DNA of 64,000 nucleotides, taken from assembly GCA_002401765.2 (NCBI GenBank), contig NVTY02000014.1:65962-129961 (forward strand), given 5' to 3'. The position numbers and the translations under genes were made by a program. The notes beneath the pieces were generated by a model. That model was not told the DNA's origin. It did no database searches and saw only the letters and a program-made list of their open reading frames with translations. The stretch comes from Thiotrichaceae bacterium. Its GTDB lineage: Bacteria; Pseudomonadota; Gammaproteobacteria; SZUA-140. Positions 1 through 9,995 of the stretch are shown here, piece by piece. Position 1 is the first letter of the stretch. The number at the start of each line of letters is the position of its first letter.

Positions 1-2660
1 GGGTCGAGGTAGGGATCGCGACGGCTTAATGAAAGTGCCAGCCTTGGGTTGTCTGAGAGTAGTTCAGTAGCTTCAGCGGCGTTTAAAATGGATTCAACGG
101 TGCGGTTGTATTCGTTGTCTACCATGGTTGAAATCTTTTTCGCCAGATCTGCATTTTCACACAGGGTAGAGTACTCTTTCAGAATAGCCGGGTCTGCTTT
201 CACCAGTGCCATTTGGGTGTTGCTCAAGATGGCGCGAAAGAAAGGCCAGTTTTTATACATTGCTGTTAACTGCTCAAGTTTATCAGGGTCTTCTCCGCTC
301 CACTCTTTAAGCGCAGAGCCTATGCCATACCACGCGGGTAAGGTGTGGCGTGCCTGTGCCCAGCCAAAGACCCACGCGATGGCGCGAATGGAGGACTTAG
401 AACGATCCCCTTTTTTACGATGACTGGGGCGTGAGCCAATATTCATCAGGCCAATTTCAGTGACTGGGGTGGCTTCATAAAAATAATCAAGGAAGCCCGG
501 GGTATCATCAACTAGGCTGCGGTAGGCTGCTTCACCTTCTTCTGAAATCGCTTCCATTGCCGTTTCATAACTGGTTGGCACTGGGATGGGCTCTTTAACA
601 ATGTTTTTACTGGCCTTGATTAAACCGGTAACGCCCATGGTTAATTCAGAGACGGCAGTCTCTTTGTTGCTGTATTTATAGGTGATCATCTCACCTTGTT
701 CGGTGAATTTAATCTGCCCGGTCACAGTGCCTTCTGGCTGTGACAGAATGGCTTCGTGAGTGGGGCCGCCACCACGCCCCATGGTGCCGCCACGGCCGTG
801 AAAGAGTCGACATTCGATGCCGTGACTAGTGGTGAGGGCGATGATCTCCTGTTGGGCCTTATAAAGGCTCCATGCAGAAGAGAGAATGCCGCCATCTTTA
901 CAGGAGTCAGAATAACCGAGCATGATTTCCTGCACATTACCGGCGCTGTTCAATAGGCGACGATAGACGTCGGTGTTAAGTACGGTTTTCATCACATGTT
1001 TTATGTGACGTAGATCTTCGATGGTTTCGAAGAGTGGGCTGACCTGAATGTCACAGAACCAGTCCCCCTGTTTGTTTTTACCGGCAAGTCCTGTCTGTTG
1101 CGCGAGGAAGATCACTTCCATGATGTGGCTGGCAGTGTGTGTCATTGATATGACGTAGCTACCGAAGGCTTTTGCGCTGATCTCTTCACGCATGCTGCGC
1201 ATCACATCAAACACTTCGAGTGTTTCTCGGGTATTGTCGCTGAGTGATTTACGATCAATGGTGAGTGGCTCATTTTCGAGCTGCTCACTTAACAGGCGCA
1301 TGCGTTCACGTTCGCTGAGGGCAGAGTAATCAGGATTACTGGTTTTTTGCGTGAGTATTTCGGTGATCGCTTCTGTGTGGCGGGTCGACTCCTGGCGGAG
1401 ATCAAGGCTAACGAGGAAGAAGCCAAAGGTTTCGGCAAGGCGAATCATATCTTTGAGTTTTCCGTCTGCGATGTTTTGGTCACCATGAGATACCAGTGAG
1501 TCACGGATTAGGCGCAGGTCATTCACAAAATCTTCGTCAGAGTGGTAGCCATTTTCGGGCGTCAGTGTTTCTTGGGTGTTGTAAAGACGGTCGCGCACGG
1601 CCCATAAGTTGCGCTCAAGACGGTAGCGCATGATGTGTAATTTGCGTCGATAAGGTTCGTCTATAAAACGTTGTGGATTGTCAGGAAAGGCGCTCGCTGC
1701 ATAGCGGTCATCGCTGTCGAGGCTCTTTTGAAAAGCTTCGTTCGGAGTGCAGAGATCTGACGAGTGAGTTAGGACTTTGGTGAGTACGGTGAGGCGTGGC
1801 AGGTACTCTTTCAGTATCGCCTTGGCATGTAGATTAACCGCAGAGACAGTGGTTTGCGGGGTGACGTTTGGGTTGCCGTCGCGATCACCGCCGATCCAGG
1901 AGCCAAAGCGAATAAAGCTGGGCACGGTCACGGCGCTGTTGTTGTCAAAACCGTAGATGCGCTCATTCGCCTTCTCGAAATCACGATACATTAATGGTAC
2001 CGCTTCAAACAGACTCTCCTGGAAATAGAAGATGCCGTTGCGAATCTCGTTGGTCACTTTGGGGCGTTTTGTCCGAACTTCGTTACTCTTCCATAGCACC
2101 TGAATCTGACTTTCTAATTCGTTTAGAATTTCCGCACGTTCTTCGCGTGTGGGGCGATTTTCATCTAGCTGTTGACTGGTGACAAAGATGCGGCGTAGCG
2201 CTTCAAGAATGGTGCGGCGCTTGGATTCGGTTGGATGAGCTGTGATCACCGGGATGTAGGCGAGCTTGTCAAAGATGGTCTGTAGCTGTCCCGGGGTGAT
2301 GCCTGCATCGTGGAAATCTCGCAATGCTTCTTCAAAGGAGCCAGGCCCCATCATGCTACCGCGACGTTTTTGCTGGCGGCGTAGTTGATGCTGGTTCGCC
2401 TCTTCGGCGATATTAACCAGGCTAAAGTAGATGCTGAAGGCGCGTACCACATGGGAGAGAATTTCGGGGTTCAATTTGCGCATCATGCGTGCAAGCTGCT
2501 CGTGTTTCTTGGGGTTATGCTCTTTGCTGAGTCGAATGTAGCCCTTTCTAAGGGTTTCGACGGCAACGAGTACTCGGCCACCTTCCTGCTCGTGCAGGAT
2601 GTTACCCAGCAGGTTGCCAAAGAGTTTGACGCGCGCACGCAGTGCTTTATCACTAACCAT
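1..2660 (-). CDS. ppc: Phosphoenolpyruvate carboxylase, 3' end outside the window
   Basis: Carboxylates phosphoenolpyruvate with bicarbonate to oxaloacetate, the main anaplerotic reaction feeding the TCA cycle. About 886 codons are present, so some 40-50 residues at the C-terminus lie beyond position 1. Visible family motifs, in order: VITAHPTES near residue 138 (catalytic His), GGDRDGNP, LDLRQES, GYSDSCKDGG near 585 and the glycine/arginine loop FHGRGGTMGRGGGP near 620. The start ATG at 2658-2660 follows an in-frame stop 9 codon positions or fewer upstream, so it is well fixed; the ribosome site (AAAGAG) is weak. It is transcribed leftwards, 72 bp downstream of the end of the glycogen-synthase-like gene on the same strand, but a separate promoter is likely. 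Confidence 0.97.
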   Translation of the reverse strand, partial: MVSDKALRARVKLFGNLLGNILHEQEGGRVLVAVETLRKGYIRLSKEHNPKKHEQLARMMRKLNPEILSHVVRAFSIYFSLVNIAEEANQHQLRRQQKRRGSMMGPGSFEEALRDFHDAGITPGQLQTIFDKLAYIPVITAHPTESKRRTILEALRRIFVTSQQLDENRPTREERAEILNELESQIQVLWKSNEVRTKRPKVTNEIRNGIFYFQESLFEAVPLMYRDFEKANERIYGFDNNSAVTVPSFIRFGSWIGGDRDGNPNVTPQTTVSAVNLHAKAILKEYLPRLTVLTKVLTHSSDLCTPNEAFQKSLDSDDRYAASAFPDNPQRFIDEPYRRKLHIMRYRLERNLWAVRDRLYNTQETLTPENGYHSDEDFVNDLRLIRDSLVSHGDQNIADGKLKDMIRLAETFGFFLVSLDLRQESTRHTEAITEILTQKTSNPDYSALSERERMRLLSEQLENEPLTIDRKSLSDNTRETLEVFDVMRSMREEISAKAFGSYVISMTHTASHIMEVIFLAQQTGLAGKNKQGDWFCDIQVSPLFETIEDLRHIKHVMKTVLNTDVYRRLLNSAGNVQEIMLGYSDSCKDGGILSSAWSLYKAQQEIIALTTSHGIECRLFHGRGGTMGRGGGPTHEAILSQPEGTVTGQIKFTEQGEMITYKYSNKETAVSELTMGVTGLIKASKNIVKEPIPVPTSYETAMEAISEEGEAAYRSLVDDTPGFLDYFYEATPVTEIGLMNIGSRPSHRKKGDRSKSSIRAIAWVFGWAQARHTLPAWYGIGSALKEWSGEDPDKLEQLTAMYKNWPFFRAILSNTQMALVKADPAILKEYSTLCENADLAKKISTMVDNEYNRTVESILNAAEATELLSDNPRLALSLSRRDPYLD

Positions 2661-2732
2661 GATGTCTCTTTAAAATTATTAGTAGGTGTAGAGTGTCCCG
2701 AGGGACGATTTAAGGTTTAAACCGAGCGCGTA

Positions 2733-4223
2733 TTATACCTGAAAATTACCATTTCCTTGTATTTCGATTGTTTTCTTATATAAATCAATGTATTGCTTTG
2801 CTGTTCTGCGCCAACTGAAGTCTTGTTGCATACCGTTTACGGCGATTTTCTTCCATTTTTTGGGATGTTCCCGATAAAAGGCAATGGCTCGATTGAGCGT
2901 GGTGAGCAGGGTGGAGGCATCCGTTAGGTTTAATAAAAAGCCACTGGCCGTGTTGTTGGTGAGGCTGCTGCTATTGGTGTCGATAATGCTGTCGGCAAGT
3001 GCACCGCGGTTGTTGACCGCAGGCACGGTGCCGTAACGGAGTGCGAGACGAGAGCGCGAAGCGCAGGGGTCGAGTCGTGACGGCGCGAGATAGATGTCAG
3101 CGCCGCCAATGATGAGATGCGAAAGCTGGCTATCTTCTCGGATATGGGCAGCGATCTGTTCTGAGTGGTTGAGGCAGATATCCCGTAATGGGGAAATATA
3201 TTGCATGTCTCCTTTACCGAGCAAAATAATCTGTATGTCTTGTTTTAGTAGTTCTGGAATGGTTTCCAGTAGCAAGTCGGTGCCTTCTATGGTGGTAAGG
3301 TCACCGATAATGCCGATCAGGCAGCACTTTTCACGCGGTGGTAGATTGAATGCACGCTGCAGTGCCAGCTTGCTGAGGACTTTGTCGTCCAGTGTATGGC
3401 TGTTATAGCTTCTGGGCAGGCGTTTATCTTTGGCGGGATTCCATTTCTGATAATTGATGCCATTTAAAATGCCAAAGAGGTGGTCCTGGCGTTGACGCAG
3501 CAGATCTTCTAGCCCGCAGCCGTAGGATGCCGTGGTGATCTCTTTGGCGTAGGTGGGGCTGGTGGTACTGACATTATCCGCATAACGCAGTGCCGCCTTG
3601 GTGAAGCAGACCTGCCCATCCATGATGATTGATGGGTCTTCGGTCAGTGAAGGAGGCAGGTCCCATGTGCTCATCTGTTCAAGCGCAACACACGCCTGTT
3701 CGCCGGGGTTATGCAGGGTAAACAGGGTGGCGACTTGGTGGTCTTGATGAGTGAGTAGTGCGGGTACTAGGCCTGTTTGCCAGCCATTACAATGGACTAA
3801 TTGCGGCTCCCAGGTGAGGTTGGCCTCGCCCTGTGCGATGGCCGCGACGACCTGGCAGAAGCGCGCAAAGTGTTCATTGTTGGCCATCCCGGTCTCGGCG
3901 CTGTCATCTGTGTTGTTTATTGCGCTGGCCTGGTCAAAAAAGCCAGGAATATCGGCCAGCAGTAGTTTGACTGAACTACCAGGCAGTTTACCTTCATACA
4001 AACTGACGGGAGCGTCAAGGCCGTTGATTTTAAATTTAGCGCATAATTTTGTGTTTTTGCCGAGTGCCTCAAGCAGGTTGCGATAGGCGGGCACGACCAC
4101 GTATATATGACGCCTAAGGGTCTTTATCGCAGGCGGTAGCTGCATCGTCATGTCCGTTATCTGACTGATCGGCTTTAATGGCGAGATCTCGCTAGTAGCA
4201 AAGAGGACATTATGGATATTCAT
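2733..4223 (-). CDS. Glycogen/starch-synthase-like GT5 protein with degenerate active site
   Basis: A 496-residue GT-B protein, the normal length for GlgA. The N-terminal Rossmann half (start of strand one at residues 5-16) and the C-terminal half (GILNGI at 251-256, SPTYAKEI at 222-229, RYGTVPAV at 396-403) align with bacterial glycogen synthases. Almost every catalytic position differs: the KTGGL ADP-glucose loop is K17-P-I-S-Q, the HDW motif is N146-G-W, the R/K pair of RLTxQKG is D308 and E313, and the EPCGL motif is D385-P-C-A-S. The reading frame is intact over 1.5 kb, so it is not a simple pseudogene. It is likely a pseudoenzyme or a glycosyltransferase of altered specificity. It is divergent from a 6-phosphogluconate-dehydrogenase-like gene across a 153-bp AT-rich spacer. 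Confidence 0.8.
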   Translation of the reverse strand: MNIHNVLFATSEISPLKPISQITDMTMQLPPAIKTLRRHIYVVVPAYRNLLEALGKNTKLCAKFKINGLDAPVSLYEGKLPGSSVKLLLADIPGFFDQASAINNTDDSAETGMANNEHFARFCQVVAAIAQGEANLTWEPQLVHCNGWQTGLVPALLTHQDHQVATLFTLHNPGEQACVALEQMSTWDLPPSLTEDPSIIMDGQVCFTKAALRYADNVSTTSPTYAKEITTASYGCGLEDLLRQRQDHLFGILNGINYQKWNPAKDKRLPRSYNSHTLDDKVLSKLALQRAFNLPPREKCCLIGIIGDLTTIEGTDLLLETIPELLKQDIQIILLGKGDMQYISPLRDICLNHSEQIAAHIREDSQLSHLIIGGADIYLAPSRLDPCASRSRLALRYGTVPAVNNRGALADSIIDTNSSSLTNNTASGFLLNLTDASTLLTTLNRAIAFYREHPKKWKKIAVNGMQQDFSWRRTAKQYIDLYKKTIEIQGNGNFQV

Positions 4224-4376
4224 GCGGTATAGTTAGGCCTGTAATTTAGATGCTGGCTTAATTGATTGCAGTCGTTGTTTTCATTTATTTATAATTTCGA
4301 TGCCAACTTATTAAAGGTTATCGGTATTTTTGCCTGAGCATTTAGAAAAAATATCAAATTAAGTAAGGAATTATTG

Positions 4377-5213
4377 ATGAAATTTGCTCTAATTGGGCTC
4401 GAAGGGGTAGCTGGGAATATGGTGCGCAGGTTGCGCCAGCAGGATGTTGAGGTAGTGGGATGTGATGAAAACGGCGAGCGTAGTCAGCAATTGGCCGACG
4501 AAACAGGGCTGATTGCTACCTCGTCGGTGGTGGCGGCGCTCAGAAAGTTGCCTGGCGATAGCCCCAAAATCGTCTGGTTAATGCTACCGGACAATGCCGC
4601 GGTTGATAAAGAGATCAAGAATTTAGTTAATCGCCTCGCCTTTGGCGATATTGTGGTGGATGGTAGTCACTCCAATTACAGAGACAGCCAGCGTCGTGGC
4701 GCGTTGCTTTCTCAAAGTGGCATCGGTTTTGTCGATGCGGGCATCATGGATGGCGGCAATGGGCTTGAGAAAGGTTTTTGCATCACGCTCGGCGGTGAGC
4801 GCGATCAGGTTAAAATTGTTGAGCCACTGATGCAGGCATTGGCGGCAGATGGTGGCAGTGGCTGGTCTCGCGTCGGCGCTGTGGGTGCGGGGCATTTTGC
4901 GCGCATGGTGCACAGCGGTATCGAATGGAGTGTACGGCAGGCCTTTAGTGAAGGTTTTGAGTTGATGAAAGGAAAGACCGGTTTCTCGTTTGATCTTGAG
5001 CAGGTTGCTCAGACCTGGTCAAAAGGGGCGATGTTGGATGGCGCGGTATTGAGTGATGAAGTGGCGATTCTTCGTGCGGAGTCTTCAGGGGGTGCTCAGT
5101 TACCCAATTTTGATGAGTTGCGTTGGTCGGCGATTGAAGCGATCGATCAAAATATCCCGACACCCGCTATTTCAGCGGCCTTGCAGTGTGTTGCTGGGAG
5201 CCGAGATAATTAG
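4377..5213 (+). CDS. 6-phosphogluconate dehydrogenase-like protein with altered key residues
   Basis: Short-form (about 278 residues) member of the Gnd/GntZ family, which normally oxidises and decarboxylates 6-phosphogluconate to ribulose 5-phosphate. The fold is recognisable from GDIVVDG at 90-96, GLEKGFC at 129-135 and GAGHFARMVHSGIE at 170-183. However the nucleotide loop GLGRMG reads GLEGVA, the VDGGNS motif reads VDGSHS (Asn to His98), the substrate SGG motif reads MDGG, the catalytic Lys of HFxKM is Arg176, and the following HN is HS. Glu183 is retained. ATG 4377 is preferred over TTG 4374 because TAAGGAA lies 6 bases before it. Catalysis of the standard reaction looks doubtful; binding or sensing is possible. 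Confidence 0.8.
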   Translation: MKFALIGLEGVAGNMVRRLRQQDVEVVGCDENGERSQQLADETGLIATSSVVAALRKLPGDSPKIVWLMLPDNAAVDKEIKNLVNRLAFGDIVVDGSHSNYRDSQRRGALLSQSGIGFVDAGIMDGGNGLEKGFCITLGGERDQVKIVEPLMQALAADGGSGWSRVGAVGAGHFARMVHSGIEWSVRQAFSEGFELMKGKTGFSFDLEQVAQTWSKGAMLDGAVLSDEVAILRAESSGGAQLPNFDELRWSAIEAIDQNIPTPAISAALQCVAGSRDN

Positions 5214-5255
5214 ACTGCGCCTGAGTTTGATGTCGATGTTGGCGCGCTTGCCATC

Positions 5256-7238
5256 ATGATGGGCGCGTCGGTACTGGATGCCATTTTAGTCTTGTTGGCG
5301 GCGGCGGTCGTTGCCGTAGCGGCTTTTCGAAAATTTAATTTGCCGCCGATTCTTGCCTATCTTTTTGTCGGCATGTTGGTCGGGCCGTATGCGCTTAACT
5401 GGATCCCCGAGAGTGAGGGAACACTTTTTCTTGCTGAGTTTGGCGTGGTGTTTCTACTGTTTACCATTGGCCTGGAGTTTTCACTGCCGCAACTGTTGGC
5501 GATGCGCCGTGAAGTCCTGGGGTTAGGCGGCGCGCAGGTTGCTCTTACTGCACTGGTAGCGGGTGGGGTTGCCTGGCTGTTTGGCATGTCGTTAACGGTT
5601 GCATTTGTGATTGGCGGGGTGTTGGCGATGTCATCAACCGCGATCGTGATTAAGCAGTTGACTGAACAGCTAGAGGTGAGTTCGCGCCACGGCCGTTATT
5701 CCGTGGGGGTGCTGCTGTTTCAGGATGTGGCGGTGATTCCCTTTCTGATAGTGATTCCGGTGTTGGCGGGCGGGTCGGAAGCGTCCATCTCAGCTGAACT
5801 GGGGCTGGCACTGTTAAAGGGTGTCTTTGTGATTGGCGTGATGTTGGCGATTGGGCACTGGTTGTTGCGCCCACTGTTTCATATCATCGCCTCACAACGC
5901 TCATCAGAGCTGTTCACCCTGGCGGCATTGCTGTTTGCCTTGGCGGCGGCATGGTTAACCCATCTGTTTGGACTCTCTTTTGCGCTAGGTGCCTTTATCG
6001 CCGGCATGTTGTTGGGCGAGACCGAATTTCGTCATCAGGTTGAGGCTGATATTCGCCCCTTCCGCGATGTCTTGCTAGGACTCTTTTTTGTCACCATTGG
6101 CATGATGCTGGATTTGACTGCGCTACCCGATATTTTTCACTGGGTGCTATTGCTGGTTGCCGCCATTATTATTTTTAAAGTGCTGTTGGTGACGGTGCTA
6201 ACACGACTGTTGGGTGGCTCGCAGGGGGTCTCATTACGCACCGGTATTGTGCTGGCGCAGGGCGGTGAATTTGGCCTAGTATTGCTGACACTCGCGCTGG
6301 TGGAGGGAGTGCTTGATCCTGCGGCGAGTCAAATTGTGCTGGCGGCGATCATTATTACGATGGTGTTGGCGCCCTTTTTGATTGCCTCTAATGGCTCGAT
6401 TGTGAAGCGCTATTATTCTGACTCTTATTTGCGTAATCGAGAAAATCAGGTGGAGGAGATGGAGGAGCGGTCTGAGCACCTTGATCAACATGTGGTGATC
6501 TGCGGTTATGGCCGTATCGGACAAAATATTGCGCGTTTTCTTGACCAGGAAGATTTTAATTACATCGCACTCGATCTTGACCCGGTGCGCGTGCGCGATG
6601 CACGTGCGGCGGGTGAGCAGGTTTTTTATGGCGACTCGACCCATATCGAAAATTTAGGGGCGGCGGGGATTGGGCGCGCCAAGGTGCTGGTGATTAGCTT
6701 TGATGATATTTCAAGGACAATGAAAATCCTCGAGCAGGTTAAGCGCCTGTGGCCGGATTTGCCCGTATTGGTGCGCACCCGAGATGATGCCAATCTTGAT
6801 AGCTTGCAGCAAGCGGGTGCGACTGAGGTGGTGCCTGAAACGTTAGAGGCGAGCTTGATGTTGGTGTCGCATCTGTTGCTGTTGCTGAATGTGCCGGTCT
6901 CGCGCATCGTGCGTAATGTGCAGGAAGTGCGTAGCAGTCGTTACCAGATGTTGCGTGGTTTTTTTCATGGGCAGGAGGTGGAGTCGTTAGAACAGGCTTC
7001 TTCATTCCGTGAACGCCTCCAATCGGTGGCGCTACCCGAGGCGGCCTATGCGGTGGGCTGCGCATTGGGAACATTGAAGCTGCGTGAAGCGGGGGTGATT
7101 GTGACGGCCGTTCGTCGTGGTGGTATTAAAGGGCATCAGCCCGAACCTGACATGGTGTTGCAGGCAGAAGATATTCTGGTGTTATATGGTACGCCGGAAG
7201 ATCTGGCGCATGCTGAAACAAAGTTGTTGCAGGGTTAA
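5256..7238 (+). CDS. CPA2 family K+(Na+)/H+ antiporter with RCK domains (KefB-like)
   Basis: Inner-membrane monovalent cation:proton antiporter. Residues 1-385 form about twelve hydrophobic segments with CPA2 hallmarks (AMSSTAIVIKQL near 126, FALGAFIAGMLLGE near 242, FFVTIGMMLD near 277). A TrkA-N/RCK domain follows from about residue 410 with an intact Rossmann motif GYGRIGQN, and a TrkA-C domain with VAL-rich strands closes the protein (about 575-655). 660 residues is typical of KefB/KefC-type systems. The start ATG doublet at 5256/5259 has no strong ribosome site. It begins 42 bp after the Gnd-like gene and 24 bp before truA, so it may be cotranscribed with truA. Whether the ligand is NAD(H) or glutathione adducts cannot be told. 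Confidence 0.9.
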   Translation: MMGASVLDAILVLLAAAVVAVAAFRKFNLPPILAYLFVGMLVGPYALNWIPESEGTLFLAEFGVVFLLFTIGLEFSLPQLLAMRREVLGLGGAQVALTALVAGGVAWLFGMSLTVAFVIGGVLAMSSTAIVIKQLTEQLEVSSRHGRYSVGVLLFQDVAVIPFLIVIPVLAGGSEASISAELGLALLKGVFVIGVMLAIGHWLLRPLFHIIASQRSSELFTLAALLFALAAAWLTHLFGLSFALGAFIAGMLLGETEFRHQVEADIRPFRDVLLGLFFVTIGMMLDLTALPDIFHWVLLLVAAIIIFKVLLVTVLTRLLGGSQGVSLRTGIVLAQGGEFGLVLLTLALVEGVLDPAASQIVLAAIIITMVLAPFLIASNGSIVKRYYSDSYLRNRENQVEEMEERSEHLDQHVVICGYGRIGQNIARFLDQEDFNYIALDLDPVRVRDARAAGEQVFYGDSTHIENLGAAGIGRAKVLVISFDDISRTMKILEQVKRLWPDLPVLVRTRDDANLDSLQQAGATEVVPETLEASLMLVSHLLLLLNVPVSRIVRNVQEVRSSRYQMLRGFFHGQEVESLEQASSFRERLQSVALPEAAYAVGCALGTLKLREAGVIVTAVRRGGIKGHQPEPDMVLQAEDILVLYGTPEDLAHAETKLLQG

Positions 7239-7262
7239 CAGGTTGGTTATGTTAGGTGACGT

Positions 7263-8072
7263 ATGCGCATCGCGTTAGGGGTTGAATATGATGGTGCCAA
7301 CTTCAATGGTTGGCAGGTGCAGGCGCAGGGCCAGGGACGCACGGTTCAGGGCTGTGTCGAACAGGCGTTGGCGAAGGTCGCGAATCACGATGTACGGGTC
7401 TTTTGTGCGGGCCGTACCGATACTGGGGTGCATGCGACGGGGCAGACCATTCACTTTGAAAGTGATGCAGTGCGTAAGGATCGTGGTTGGGTGCATGGGG
7501 CCAACGCTCATCTGCCTGATGATGTCGTGATTACCTGGGCGAAACCCGTCAGTGATGAGTTTCATGCGCGCTTTTCGGCGCAGCGCAGGCGTTATCGCTA
7601 CGTCATTTATACCCGTCGTGTTCGGCCTACCTTTCTATCGAAGCGCGTGACGTGGGAATACCGAATGCTTGATATTGAGCGGATGCAGGCCGCTGCTAAT
7701 CATCTACTGGGCGAGCATGATTTCTCCTCGTTTCGTGCTTATGGCTGCCAGGCGAAGAGCCCGGTGCGCACGATACATGAACTGACCATACATAAATCAA
7801 TCGGGAGTGGTTCGGGCGAAAACGGCGAATTCATCATGCTTGATATCGAAGCGAATGCTTTTTTACATCATATGGTGCGGAATATTGTGGGGGTATTGGC
7901 GGCGATTGGCGCGGATGAAAAGCCGGTCGACTGGGCGCGCGAAGTGCTGGAATATCGTGAGCGTAAGCTGGCCGGGGTGACCGCCCCACCGCATGGCCTC
8001 TATCTGGTTGGCGTTGAGTATCCTGAAGTGTTTGGCATCCCCTATCTTTCACCACCTCAGATGGTCTGGTAA
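7263..8072 (+). CDS. truA: tRNA pseudouridine(38-40) synthase TruA
   Basis: Isomerises uridines 38, 39 and 40 in tRNA anticodon arms to pseudouridine. 269 residues, the standard length. The catalytic aspartate is in the invariant AGRTDTGVHA motif at about residues 49-58. Other family signatures are YDGANFNGWQ near the N-terminus, FHARFSAQRRRYRY near 100 and FLHHMVRNIVG near 200 of the C-terminal half. The ATG at 7263 follows the antiporter stop by 24 bp. It heads the conserved gammaproteobacterial order truA-trpF-trpB-trpA-accD-folC. Confidence 0.97.
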   Translation: MRIALGVEYDGANFNGWQVQAQGQGRTVQGCVEQALAKVANHDVRVFCAGRTDTGVHATGQTIHFESDAVRKDRGWVHGANAHLPDDVVITWAKPVSDEFHARFSAQRRRYRYVIYTRRVRPTFLSKRVTWEYRMLDIERMQAAANHLLGEHDFSSFRAYGCQAKSPVRTIHELTIHKSIGSGSGENGEFIMLDIEANAFLHHMVRNIVGVLAAIGADEKPVDWAREVLEYRERKLAGVTAPPHGLYLVGVEYPEVFGIPYLSPPQMVW

Positions 8073-8111
8073 TCTGATAGCTTGAATCTCTGACTTTCCC
8101 GGGCGACATTT

Positions 8112-8729
8112 ATGCGTACAAAAATTAAGATTTGCGGTATCACTCGTCCTGAGGATGGGGTCGTGGTTGCTGAGGCGGGTGGTGATGCGATTGGGCTGGT
8201 CTTTTACGGCCCTAGCCCGCGTAATGTCACCATCGAACAGGCGCAGGCGGTGGTGGCGGCATTGCCGCCGTTTGTCACGGTGGTGGGGTTGTTTGTGAAT
8301 GCCAGTGATCATGCCATCCGCGAAGTACTGGAGGCGGTGCCGCTGGCTCTGTTGCAATTCCACGGTGATGAGCCAGCAGGGCGGTGTGGTGGTTATGGTC
8401 TGCCCTATATAAAAGCGCTGCGCATGGCGCCAGGGCTAGATGTGGCGGCGACTGCCGCGCTCTACCGAGATGCACAGGGAATCCTGCTCGATGCCTACAG
8501 CCCCGGTGTTGCTGGTGGTAGCGGTGAGGTATTTGATTGGCAAGCAGTGCCTGATGGGCTGAAAAAGTCTATAATTCTCGCGGGTGGCCTAACTCCGCTT
8601 AATGTGGCAGAGGGAATTGCGCAGGTGTGCCCTTATGCGGTGGATGTGAGTGGCGGGGTGGAAGCGGCCAAAGGGATTAAGGATGCTGCTAAAATTACGG
8701 CATTTATCGATGCGGTTAGCAGCGTGTGA
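8112..8729 (+). CDS. trpF: Phosphoribosylanthranilate isomerase
   Basis: Third step of tryptophan biosynthesis from anthranilate: Amadori rearrangement of phosphoribosylanthranilate to CdRP. A monofunctional 205-residue TIM barrel, as usual outside enterobacteria where it is fused to TrpC. The N-terminal TKIKICGIT carries the catalytic Cys; the partner Asp sits in GILLDAYSP near residue 120, and the phosphate loops are GGSGEVFDW and VDVSGGVE near the C-terminus. Start ATG 8112 lies 39 bp after truA. It is followed by trpB after 45 bp, consistent with a trpFBA operon. Confidence 0.96.
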   Translation: MRTKIKICGITRPEDGVVVAEAGGDAIGLVFYGPSPRNVTIEQAQAVVAALPPFVTVVGLFVNASDHAIREVLEAVPLALLQFHGDEPAGRCGGYGLPYIKALRMAPGLDVAATAALYRDAQGILLDAYSPGVAGGSGEVFDWQAVPDGLKKSIILAGGLTPLNVAEGIAQVCPYAVDVSGGVEAAKGIKDAAKITAFIDAVSSV

Positions 8730-8774
8730 ACCGGCTTGAATTTTATATTAATTAATTAAGTTAAGTGAGTCTTG

Positions 8775-9995
8775 ATGAGCAATGAAGTAACCGATCCCGC
8801 GTTAGCAGCGCAGCCGGATGTCAGTGGCCATTTTGGTGTTTATGGCGGCCGTTTTGTCGCTGAGACATTGATGGAGCCACTGGATCAGTTGACCGCCGCC
8901 TATGAACGTCTGAAAAACGACCCAGCGTTTCAGGCCGAACTAGATAAAGATTTAGTGCACTATGTCGGCCGCCCGTCACCACTCTATTTTGCCGAACGTT
9001 GGAGCAAACAGCTTGGTGGGGCGAAGATTTATCTGAAGCGTGAAGATCTTAATCATACCGGTGCGCATAAGATCAATAACACCATTGGACAGGCGTTGTT
9101 GGCGAAGCACCTGGGCAAAACACGCATCATTGCCGAAACCGGTGCGGGGCAGCACGGGGTGGCAGCGGCGACGGTCGCGGCACGACTAGGACTTGAATGC
9201 GTGGTCTATATGGGCGCTGAAGATGTGAAACGTCAGGCGCTCAATGTCTACCGTATGAAATTGCTCGGTGCTGAAGTGGTGCCCGTTACTTCCGGTTCCC
9301 AAACTTTAAAAGATGCACTCAATGAGGCGATGCGTGACTGGGTCACCCATGTCGACAACACCTTCTATATTATTGGTACGGTGGCGGGCCCGCATCCGTA
9401 CCCGATGTTAGTACGTGACTTCCAGGCGATCATTGGTCGTGAGGCGAAAGAGCAAATTCTGCAAGCAGAAGGGCGTCTGCCCGACGCGCTGGTTGCCTGT
9501 GTCGGTGGTGGTTCCAATGCGATTGGCCTGTTTCATCCCTTTCTTGAAGACAAAGCCGTTGCGATGTACGGCGTTGAAGGTGGTGGCGATGGGATCGATA
9601 CCCCGCGTCACGCAGCACCATTGTGTGCCGGGCGTCCCGGTGTGTTGCATGGCAACCGTACCTATTTAGTCGAAGATGACAACGGCCAAATTATTGAGAC
9701 CCATTCGGTTTCGGCCGGACTTGATTACCCCGGTGTTGGCCCCGAACATGCGTGGCTTAAAGACATTGGCCGTGCCCACTACGTGGCCGCAACCGATGAT
9801 GAGGCGCTGGCAGCATTTCACGATTTGACTAAAATTGAAGGGATCATGCCCGCACTGGAGTCGAGCCATGCGCTTGCCTATGCAAAAAAAATGGCACCCA
9901 CCATGGGTAAAGATAAGCTGATCATCGTCAATCTCTCCGGACGTGGCGATAAAGATATTCATACCGTGGCAGGGCTTGAGGGGATGACGGTATGA
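8775..9995 (+). CDS. trpB: Tryptophan synthase beta chain
   Basis: PLP enzyme that condenses indole with serine to give tryptophan, as the beta subunit of the alpha2-beta2 complex. 406 residues. The PLP lysine is in HTGAHKINN near residue 90, the carboxylate loop is ETGAGQHG near 117, and the phosphate-binding GGGSNAIG lies near 238. ATG 8775 is taken rather than TTG 8772, giving MSNEVTDP. Its TGA overlaps the trpA ATG by four bases (ATGA at 9992-9995), indicating translational coupling of the two subunits. Confidence 0.98.
   Translation: MSNEVTDPALAAQPDVSGHFGVYGGRFVAETLMEPLDQLTAAYERLKNDPAFQAELDKDLVHYVGRPSPLYFAERWSKQLGGAKIYLKREDLNHTGAHKINNTIGQALLAKHLGKTRIIAETGAGQHGVAAATVAARLGLECVVYMGAEDVKRQALNVYRMKLLGAEVVPVTSGSQTLKDALNEAMRDWVTHVDNTFYIIGTVAGPHPYPMLVRDFQAIIGREAKEQILQAEGRLPDALVACVGGGSNAIGLFHPFLEDKAVAMYGVEGGGDGIDTPRHAAPLCAGRPGVLHGNRTYLVEDDNGQIIETHSVSAGLDYPGVGPEHAWLKDIGRAHYVAATDDEALAAFHDLTKIEGIMPALESSHALAYAKKMAPTMGKDKLIIVNLSGRGDKDIHTVAGLEGMTV

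Noticed and set aside
756..956. Plus-strand open frame inside ppc
   Set aside because: It is antisense to a clearly coding, conserved PEP carboxylase segment (FHGRGGTMGRGGG) and has no ribosome site or family match.
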